Both the position numbers and the translations under genes were made by a program. Of a stretch of DNA of 64,000 nucleotides, positions 58,172-64,000 are shown piece after piece; the stretch's first letter is position 1; each line of letters starts with the position of its first letter. The notes under the pieces are model-generated. The model did not search any database and was not told the origin of the DNA. It saw nothing but the letters and a program-made list of their open reading frames with translations. Origin of the DNA: Citricoccus zhacaiensis (GTDB lineage: Bacteria > Actinomycetota > Actinomycetes > Actinomycetales > Micrococcaceae); the NCBI RefSeq assembly GCF_014645315.1, contig NZ_BMLQ01000008.1, forward strand, positions 62,001 through 126,000, given 5' to 3'.

Positions 58172-59551
58172 TCAGTTGCTCGGCGGCATCTCCACGTGCA
58201 CGACCTTCACCTGGGTCATCTCGTCGAGCAGTTCCGGCCCATAGCCGAAACCTGCGCCGCTGTCCCGCCGGGGCTGCGCCGCGCCACCGGGGGCACCGCC
58301 GAAGACGTTGTTGACCTTGACGGTGCCTGCCGGCAGCTCCGCGATGGCCCGTTGGGCGTGGGCGATCCGGCTCGTCAGGACCGTCGCCGCCAGGCCGTAG
58401 CGATCCCGGGACGCCAGATGCAGGCCCTCGGCGAAGCTGTCCACCACCCTGACCGGAGCGACCGGTCCGAAGGTCTCCTCGGTCATCACCTGCATGGCAT
58501 CGGTACAGTCCCGCAGGACGGTGGCGGGGTAGAACGAGCCGGCCCCCTCGGGGACCTCCCCACCTTCCAGGGCAGTGGCCCCGTCTTGAAGCGCCGCCCG
58601 GACGTGACCGTGCACCGCGTCCCGCATCCGGCGGTCCACCAGCGGGGCCAGGGCGGCCTCGCGGTTGCGTTGTCGGGCCTCGGCGGCCAGCGCGTGCAGG
58701 AACGGTTCCGCCACGGCCCGGTGTACGTAGATGCGTTCCACGGAGGTGCAGATCTGACCCGCGTTCGTGAACGCGCCGATCGCCGCCTGCTCGGCGGCCC
58801 ATGCCGGGTCGACGTCGTCATCCACCACGAGGGGGTCGTTGCCGCCGTTCTCCCGGATCACGTGTGCTCCGGTGTCCAGGGCGGCCCGGGCAATGGCGCG
58901 GCCGGTCTCGGTCGAGCCCACGTGGGCTAAGACATCGAGGTCAGCCTGGTCGGCCAGCAACCGCCCGGTCTCCGGGCCGCCGGTCACGGTGACCAGCACG
59001 CCGTCGGGCAGGGCTGCCGTGAGGATCTCGCCGAGGCGGGCACCGGTGTGCGGGCAGCGTTCGCTGGGCTTGTGCACCACGGTGTTGCCGGTGACGAGGG
59101 CAGCGCCCAGCAGACCCGCGGCGACAGCCACCGGGTCGTTCCAGGGGGTGATCGCGGCCACGACGCCACGCGGTTCGGCCACGGTGTAGTCGGCCGCCAG
59201 GGTGCCTCCGCGCAGGGCATGGCCACGGTGCACCGGGCCGAGTTCCGCATACTGGTGCAGGGTCCCGACCCCGGCCAGGACGCCACCGAGGGCTTCATGC
59301 GCCAGCTTGCCGGTCTCCCGGGTGTTGAGGGCGGCCACCTCCTCGGCATGCTCGGCCAGCGCGTCGGCTGCGGCGCGCACCAGCCGGCCCCGCTCCTCGG
59401 GACTCGTCCCGGCCCAGTCCCGGGCCGCTGCCCTGGCTGTGGCGATGGCATCGCGGACCTCCTCCGCTCCCGCGCAGGGCAGTGTGCCGACGGGCGTGCC
59501 GTCATGGGGGCTCAGGACCGTCATCTCGGCTGGTGGAATCGCTGTCGTCAT
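58172..59551 (-). CDS. Aldehyde dehydrogenase (succinate-semialdehyde dehydrogenase-like)
   Basis: A 459-residue NAD(P)-dependent aldehyde dehydrogenase. TPWNDPVA and HKPSE form the cofactor pocket, GSTETGRAIA the Rossmann turn, and GQICTSVERIYVH holds the catalytic Cys. The conserved Glu region reads RENGGNDP instead of the usual ELGGNDP, a Leu-to-Asn change beside the general-base Glu. The best-known relatives are succinate-semialdehyde dehydrogenases, but the substrate is uncertain. A -10 TAGTGT lies 7 nt before the ATG. It ends 139 bases from pepN's start and runs in the same direction. Confidence 0.88.
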   Translation of the reverse strand: MTTAIPPAEMTVLSPHDGTPVGTLPCAGAEEVRDAIATARAAARDWAGTSPEERGRLVRAAADALAEHAEEVAALNTRETGKLAHEALGGVLAGVGTLHQYAELGPVHRGHALRGGTLAADYTVAEPRGVVAAITPWNDPVAVAAGLLGAALVTGNTVVHKPSERCPHTGARLGEILTAALPDGVLVTVTGGPETGRLLADQADLDVLAHVGSTETGRAIARAALDTGAHVIRENGGNDPLVVDDDVDPAWAAEQAAIGAFTNAGQICTSVERIYVHRAVAEPFLHALAAEARQRNREAALAPLVDRRMRDAVHGHVRAALQDGATALEGGEVPEGAGSFYPATVLRDCTDAMQVMTEETFGPVAPVRVVDSFAEGLHLASRDRYGLAATVLTSRIAHAQRAIAELPAGTVKVNNVFGGAPGGAAQPRRDSGAGFGYGPELLDEMTQVKVVHVEMPPSN

Positions 59552-59558
59552 GGTTCCG

Positions 59559-59564
59559 ACACTA
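59559..59564 (-). promoter_or_regulatory. -10 element of the aldehyde dehydrogenase promoter (leaderless)
   Basis: On the minus strand TAGTGT lies 7 nt before the ATG at 59551, the common leaderless layout in this window. Confidence 0.55.
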
Positions 59565-59592
59565 ACGGTCTGGGGTTACGGTGGGGGAATCA

Positions 59593-59611
59593 GGCCGCCG
59601 CACAGGCGGCC
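59593..59611 (+). other. Hairpin in the SDR leader
   Basis: GGCCGCC-GCACA-GGCGGCC is a perfect 7-bp stem with a 5-nt loop, ending about 10 bases before the ribosome site of the SDR gene. It could affect transcript stability or translation; nothing more can be said. Confidence 0.4.
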
Positions 59612-59632
59612 ATCCAGTGAGAGGAAGATTGC

Positions 59633-60334
59633 ATGGTTTCTCAACCCTCCGGTCCCGGCCGGGTCCTGATCACCGGTGGTGGCTCCGGACTCGGTGCCGC
59701 CGTCGTGGAGGCGGTCCGGGCCAGCGGCGGTCAGCCGATCGTCCTGGACCGGGACATCAGCTCACTGAGCGGCATCACCGCCTACGAGGTGGACGTCACG
59801 GACACCGCCGCGGTGACGGAGACGGTCGAACGCGCGGCCGCAGAGGCGGGCGGACTGGATGCCGTGGTCACGGCCGCGGGGATCGACCGTTGCGGTCGGC
59901 TCGAGGACGTCTCGATCGAGGACTGGGAACTGGTGGTCCGGGTGAACCTCTTCGGCACCGTCTCCACCGTGCGGGCGGCGCTGCCGGCACTCAAGGCCTC
60001 GCACGGGCGCGTCGTCACAGTGGCCTCCACGCTCGCCCTGAAGGGTGCCTCGGACGCCACCGCCTACTGCGCCTCCAAGTTCGGCGTCCTCGGCTTCACG
60101 CAGGCCCTGGCCGCGGAGCTCAAGGGGGAGGTCGGCGTCACCCAGCTCATCCCCGGCGGGATGAAGACCCGGTTCTTCGACGACCGGACCGAACAGTACA
60201 AGCCCCAGGACGACTCCCAGCTCAACGACCCCTCCAACGTGGCCCAAGCGGTGCTGTTCGCTCTGTCCCAGCCTGCCGGCTGCGAGGTGCGGGAGCTGTT
60301 CATCGCGCACGCGGAGGAGCCCTCCTGGCCGTGA
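59633..60334 (+). CDS. SDR family oxidoreductase
   Basis: A 233-residue short-chain dehydrogenase. TGGGSGLG near residue 13 binds the cofactor, AAG replaces NAG near 82, and YCASK holds the catalytic Tyr and Lys. Substrate unknown. GAGAGGAAG precedes the ATG at 59633. It is divergent from the aldehyde dehydrogenase, and the two could act in the same alcohol/aldehyde pathway, which is only inference. A strong terminator follows. Confidence 0.9.
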   Translation: MVSQPSGPGRVLITGGGSGLGAAVVEAVRASGGQPIVLDRDISSLSGITAYEVDVTDTAAVTETVERAAAEAGGLDAVVTAAGIDRCGRLEDVSIEDWELVVRVNLFGTVSTVRAALPALKASHGRVVTVASTLALKGASDATAYCASKFGVLGFTQALAAELKGEVGVTQLIPGGMKTRFFDDRTEQYKPQDDSQLNDPSNVAQAVLFALSQPAGCEVRELFIAHAEEPSWP

Positions 60335-60399
60335 GCCGGTGAGCGGGTGAGTCTGAGCCGTCCCGGCGGTTCCGCCCGGACTGCCGGACAGATCGTCCT

Positions 60400-60447
60400 T
60401 ACAAACCAAGCACCTTGTTCCCACGGGTACAAGGTGCTTGGTTTGTA
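60400..60447. terminator. Perfect 19-bp palindromic terminator between SDR and glgC
   Basis: The left arm (60400-60418) and right arm (60429-60447) pair perfectly over 19 bp with a 10-nt loop containing CCC/GGG. The arms are distinctly AT-richer than the surroundings. It lies between convergent genes and can act in both directions. Confidence 0.88.
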
Positions 60448-60494
60448 CTAATGGAGCTGTGCCGTCAAGCCCTCCGCTGGCTCAGGCTCTCCGT

Positions 60495-61739
60495 TCAGTC
60501 CAGGGGCGGGACGAATTGGCCCTTCGCGGTCACGGTCAGGCCCGATTCGGTGACGGTGAAGCCGCGCGCCTCGTCCTCGGCTCGGTCGAAGCCGATCTGC
60601 ACGCCCTCCGGGACCACCACGTTCTTGTCCAGGATCGCGTTGCGGACCTTGGCGCCCTTGCCCACCACCACGCCGTCGAGCAGGACGGACTGCTCCACCC
60701 AGGCCTCGTTGTGCACCCGCACGTCCGTGGACAGCACGGACTGGGCCACGGTCCCGCCGGAGATCACCACCCCCTGGGACAGGATGGAGTCCACCGCGGT
60801 GCCCGGGCGCTTCGTTGCCGACCGCACGAGCTTGGCCGGCGGAGAGACGGACTGGCGCGTGAAGATGGGCCACTCGGGGTTGTAGAGGTTGAAGTCCGGC
60901 CAGGGCTTGACCAGGTCCATGTGCGCATCGTAGTACGAGTCCAGGGTGCCGACGTCCCGCCAGTAGTGCGTGCGGTCAGCCTCCTCGGGCAACACGTTCG
61001 TCGTGAAGTCGTAGACGCCACAGTCGTTCTGCTCCACGAACCACGGGACGATGTCTCCGCCCATGTCATGGTCTGTGTCCTTGGCCTGGGCGTCGGCGTT
61101 GAGTGCGTCCACCAGTGCATCGGCGGTGAAGACGTAGTTCCCCATGGACGCCAGGAACTGCGTCGGGTCTTCGGCGAGCCCCTCCGTCGTCGCGGGTTTC
61201 TCCACGAAGCGCTCGATGCGGTTCGGGTCGGACCGCTGGGTCTCGATGACCCCGAAGGACGACGCCAGCTCCAGCGGTTGCCGGACGGCCGCGACGGTGG
61301 CTGAGGCCCCCGACTCGATGTGCTGGTCTACCATCTGCTGGAAGTCCATCCGGTAGACGTGGTCTGCCCCGATCACCACCACGATGTCCGGGCGCGCGTC
61401 GTGGATGAGGTTCATCGACTGGTAGATGGCGTTGGCGCTGCCGAGAAACCAGTCCTTGCCCCGGCGTTGCTGCGCCGGGACCGAGGCCACGTAGTTCCGC
61501 AACAGGGTGGACATCCGCCAGGTCTCGGAGATGTGCCGGTCCAGGGAGTGCGACTTGTACTGTGTCAGCACCACGATCCTCAGGTACCCGGAGTTCACCA
61601 GGTTCGAGAGGGCGAAATCGATCAATCGATAGCTGCCCGCGAACGGAACGGCGGGTTTGGCCCGGTCCGCCGTCAGCGGCATCAGCCGCTTGCCTTCACC
61701 GCCGGCCAGTACGACCGCCAGCACCTTCTTCTGTGGCAT
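60495..61739 (-). CDS. glgC: Glucose-1-phosphate adenylyltransferase
   Basis: A 414-residue ADP-glucose pyrophosphorylase. [14 protein letters not shown] and [15 protein letters not shown] are the nucleotide- and allosteric-site signatures, [11 protein letters not shown] the metal site, and the C-terminal left-handed beta-helix is present ([22 protein letters not shown]). It makes ADP-glucose for glycogen and related glucans. The ATG at 61739 is chosen because family members start with this [14 protein letters not shown] phrase; a GTG 14 codons up is possible. It is divergent from glgA. Confidence 0.95.
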   Translation of the reverse strand: MPQKKVLAVVLAGGEGKRLMPLTADRAKPAVPFAGSYRLIDFALSNLVNSGYLRIVVLTQYKSHSLDRHISETWRMSTLLRNYVASVPAQQRRGKDWFLGSANAIYQSMNLIHDARPDIVVVIGADHVYRMDFQQMVDQHIESGASATVAAVRQPLELASSFGVIETQRSDPNRIERFVEKPATTEGLAEDPTQFLASMGNYVFTADALVDALNADAQAKDTDHDMGGDIVPWFVEQNDCGVYDFTTNVLPEEADRTHYWRDVGTLDSYYDAHMDLVKPWPDFNLYNPEWPIFTRQSVSPPAKLVRSATKRPGTAVDSILSQGVVISGGTVAQSVLSTDVRVHNEAWVEQSVLLDGVVVGKGAKVRNAILDKNVVVPEGVQIGFDRAEDEARGFTVTESGLTVTAKGQFVPPLD

Positions 61740-61807
61740 CTGAAGCGTCCCGTTCCCTTGGAGGAGTGTCCGTGCCTTCACACTAACGGGAGTCCTCCGT
61801 ACTCGAC

Positions 61808-61813
61808 TACGTT
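61808..61813 (+). promoter_or_regulatory. -10 element of the glgA promoter (leaderless)
   Basis: TACGTT ends 6 nt before the glgA GTG at 61820, predicting a leaderless start. Confidence 0.45.
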
Positions 61814-61819
61814 GATGTC

Positions 61820-63016
61820 GTGCGCATCGACATCGTGACCAAGGAATTCCCTCCGGCTATCTATGGGGGCGCCGGCGTCCATGTCGCCGAGCTGTCCCGG
61901 GTGCTGGCCAGCCGGGTCGACCTGCGTGTCCATGCCTTCGGGGAGGCCCGGGATCCCGACTTCCACGGGGCGAGGGTGACCAGCTACGGAGTCCCCGGTG
62001 GTCTGGAGACGTCCAACCCCGCGGTCCAGACCCTCGGCACCGACCTGGCCATCCTGCAGGACCTGGCCGGCACGGACCTGATCCACACCCACACGTGGTA
62101 CGCGAACCTGGCCGGCCACCTCGGCGGCCTCCTCCACGATGTCCCGCATATCCTCTCCGCCCACTCCCTGGAACCCTTGCGGCCCTGGAAGGCCGAGCAG
62201 CTCGGCGGCGGCTACCGCGTGTCCTCCTGGGCCGAGGCGACCGCCTATGCCTCGGCGGCGGCCGTCATCGCGGTCTCGGAGGGCATGCGGAAGGACATCA
62301 TGGCGGCCTACCCGGATGTGGACCCAGCCAAGGTCCGCGTCGTCCACAACGGCATCGACACCGAACTGTGGACCCCCCAGCACGACGCCGGCGCCCTCGA
62401 GCACCATGGCATCGATCCGGGGCGTCCGATGGTCGCCTTCGTCGGCCGGGTGACCCGGCAGAAGGGCGTGCCCTATCTCCTGCGGGCCGCGGCCCGGCTC
62501 GCCCCCGAGGTCCAGGTCGTCCTCTGCGCCGGAGCGGCCGACACCCCTGAGCTGGCCGCCGAGGTGGCTGGCCTGGTGGCCGAGTTGAAGGCCGCTCGGG
62601 ACGGGGTCACGGTCATCGAGGGCATGCTTCCCCGGGCGGACATCATGCAGATCCTGTCCCACGCCACCGTGTTCGCCTGCCCCTCCGTCTACGAGCCGCT
62701 CGGCATCGTCAACCTCGAGGCCATGGCGTGCGGTACGGCCGTGGTCGCCTCCGCCGTGGGCGGGATCCCCGAGGTCGTCCAGCACGGCGAGACCGGCCTT
62801 CTGGTGGAACTCGACCAGAGCGCCGACGGCTCCGGGACGCCGCTCGACGAGGAACGCTTCATCACCGACTTCGCCGCCGCCCTCACAACTGTGCTCGAGG
62901 ATCCCGCCGAGGCAGCGCGGATGGGCAGGGCCGGCCGGCAGCGGGCGATCGACCACTTCTCCTGGATGGCCATCGCCGATCGGACCCTGGACGTCTACGA
63001 GTCTGTCCTCCGGTGA
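61820..63016 (+). CDS. glgA: Actinobacterial glycogen synthase / maltose-1-phosphate synthase (GT4)
   Basis: A 398-residue GT-B glycosyltransferase of family GT4. [15 protein letters not shown] near residue 15 binds the nucleotide sugar. [15 protein letters not shown] lies mid-protein, and [17 protein letters not shown] is the C-terminal donor site with the conserved Glu. In actinobacteria this protein (GlgM) was shown to use ADP-glucose to make maltose-1-phosphate, feeding the GlgE glucan pathway, so its label as simple glycogen synthase is uncertain. GTG start at 61820. Its stop overlaps the next gene (GTGA). Confidence 0.92.
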   Translation: MRIDIVTKEFPPAIYGGAGVHVAELSRVLASRVDLRVHAFGEARDPDFHGARVTSYGVPGGLETSNPAVQTLGTDLAILQDLAGTDLIHTHTWYANLAGHLGGLLHDVPHILSAHSLEPLRPWKAEQLGGGYRVSSWAEATAYASAAAVIAVSEGMRKDIMAAYPDVDPAKVRVVHNGIDTELWTPQHDAGALEHHGIDPGRPMVAFVGRVTRQKGVPYLLRAAARLAPEVQVVLCAGAADTPELAAEVAGLVAELKAARDGVTVIEGMLPRADIMQILSHATVFACPSVYEPLGIVNLEAMACGTAVVASAVGGIPEVVQHGETGLLVELDQSADGSGTPLDEERFITDFAAALTTVLEDPAEAARMGRAGRQRAIDHFSWMAIADRTLDVYESVLR

Positions 63017-63945
63017 CCGGCCCGCGGGCCCTCGTGGTCGGTTGGCCGTCAGTCCTGCACGGGGAGGCCACGGCCGGCGACGTGCTGGCCATGCGGACGG
63101 TGGAGCACGCCCTGTCCGGGGCCGGGATCCGGCACGACACGGCCTGGAGCCCCGTCATGTGTCCGCCGGGCGGCCTTCTCCTGGATGATGCGGAACCCAG
63201 CCACTACTCGTACCTGATCTTCGCCTGCGGCCCAGCCACGGGGACGCCGCTGGTGGAACTGCATGAACGCTTCTCCCACTGCACCCGGATCGCCATCGGT
63301 GTCAGCGTCGTCGATCCCGCCGACCCCGCCGTGACCGGGTTCCACCGGGTCTTCGCGCGAGACCGCCCGGGATCACCTCCACAGCCGGACCTGGCCACAG
63401 CGGCACCGATGGCACCCGAGGCGCGCCTCCCGCCGGTGCTGGGTGTCTTCCTGACGGCCGGCCAGCGGGAGTACGGGGCTAGGCGCCGTCATGACGCGGT
63501 GAAGGACACGCTGGCGACGTGGCTGTCCCGGATCGATGCCGCCCGGCTCGACCTGGACACCCGGCTCGACCCGCGGGACTGGCGCCTGCCTGCGTCCCCG
63601 GAGCAGCTGCAGTCGGTGATCCAGCGACTGGATGCTGTGGTGACCATGCGCATGCACGGCCTGGTCCTGGCGCTGCGGGCCGGGGTACCGGCCCTTGCCC
63701 TGGACCCGGTGGAGGGTGGCGGGAAGGTGACGGCACAGGCACGGGCCCTGGACTGGCCGGCCGTCCTGTCCGCCGCCGCGGTCTCGGAGTCCGCCCTGGA
63801 CCACCAGCTGGCGTGGTGCCTGTCCGAGGGACGGGCCGTCGCACGGCACAGGGCGTCCTGGATGGGATCCGGACGTGGAGAGGGGAATGATGGCCTAGTC
63901 AATGCAGGGTTGAGCAAGCTCATCCACCAACTGCGTAGCGATTGA
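63013..63945 (+). CDS. Polysaccharide pyruvyl transferase-like protein
   Basis: A 310-residue protein with the polysaccharide pyruvyl transferase (WcaK/CsaB) pattern. The first strand ends in VVGWPSVLHGEATAGDVLAM, and the late motif VTMRMHGLVLALRAGVPALAL, with its conserved His, is the family hallmark. Homologues add a pyruvate ketal to sugars of surface glycans. No signal peptide or membrane helix is present. The GTG at 63013 overlaps the glgA stop by 4 bases, so translation is coupled; conservation starts directly there. Acceptor sugar unknown. Confidence 0.82.
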   Translation: MTGPRALVVGWPSVLHGEATAGDVLAMRTVEHALSGAGIRHDTAWSPVMCPPGGLLLDDAEPSHYSYLIFACGPATGTPLVELHERFSHCTRIAIGVSVVDPADPAVTGFHRVFARDRPGSPPQPDLATAAPMAPEARLPPVLGVFLTAGQREYGARRRHDAVKDTLATWLSRIDAARLDLDTRLDPRDWRLPASPEQLQSVIQRLDAVVTMRMHGLVLALRAGVPALALDPVEGGGKVTAQARALDWPAVLSAAAVSESALDHQLAWCLSEGRAVARHRASWMGSGRGEGNDGLVNAGLSKLIHQLRSD

Positions 63946-64000
63946 CACGGGCCCTCCAAACCGTGTCCTCCGTTACAGGTTTCTTATGCAAGACTGACGG
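63946..64000. other. Short right-edge stretch
   Basis: These 55 bases after the pyruvyl-transferase-like gene contain no complete gene, hairpin or clear promoter that I can support. Confidence 0.5.

Noticed and set aside
60400-60447. Palindrome considered as a tRNA or attachment site
   Set aside because: It is a simple perfect hairpin without cloverleaf arms, CCA end or a nearby integrase.

Overview
The window is a GC-rich actinobacterial chromosome segment. Gene content and order point to Micrococcales, most likely Micrococcaceae (a Micrococcus, Citricoccus, Kocuria or Arthrobacter relative). The supporting evidence is the uvrA-uvrC-rapZ-yvcK-whiA-(sodA)-gap-pgk-tpiA-secG string, the facing tkt-tal-pgi-zwf-opcA-pgl operon, ctaB/ctaA, and sufR-sufB-sufD-Rieske-sufC-DUF59. 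Frequent GTG starts and leaderless promoters fit the same group. Genus and species cannot be fixed from the sequence alone.

Layout. 1-70 holds the end of an unidentified gene and a strong terminator follows. 237-6706: an S33-type peptidase and a DUF3516 helicase (minus), a trans-aconitate methyltransferase, an MBL-fold hydrolase and a GntR-type regulator. 6775-16428: nucleotide excision repair (uvrA behind a LexA box, uvrC) interleaved with a HAD phosphatase and an acyltransferase, then rapZ-yvcK-whiA. 16661-20930: superoxide dismutase, lower glycolysis and secG. 20959-29487 (minus): the pentose phosphate operon. 29687-34595: haem O/A synthesis (ctaB, ctaA) with two accessory ORFs between them, one broken by a frameshift, and a two-gene ABC exporter divergent from sufR. 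34718-39864: the SUF Fe-S assembly operon. 39938-42131 (minus): biotin ECF importer bioY-bioM-bioN. 42282-48516: ABC-F ATPase, SURF1, two small actinobacterial proteins, FabG plus an unusual SDR, and SerB. 48567-51529: ABC ATPase, TSUP exporter, SpoU/TrmH methyltransferase, ribosomal protein L31 type B. 51673-54112 (minus): a membrane protein and a tightly overlapping sigma factor-ogt-tag alkylation-repair operon. 54161-60334: a lipoate-ligase-family protein with an unusual domain order, aminopeptidase N, an aldehyde dehydrogenase and an SDR. 60495-63945: divergent glgC and glgA, the latter overlapping a pyruvyl-transferase-like gene.

How it works together. Most of the window is conserved housekeeping: central carbon flux (glycolysis, pentose phosphate, glycogen), DNA repair, terminal-oxidase haem and assembly factors, Fe-S assembly and biotin uptake. 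Convergent gene ends are often closed by long hairpins. Ten starts lie 6-7 nt downstream of a TAnnnT -10 hexamer, which indicates widespread leaderless transcription. I did not find a CRISPR array, prophage, transposon, tRNA or rRNA. No clearly undescribed system is evident. The best leads are the sigma-ogt-tag operon, the glgA-pyruvyl transferase coupling, the lipoate-ligase domain order, the inverted-repeat operator at the sufR/ABC divergent promoter and the extragenic palindromes.
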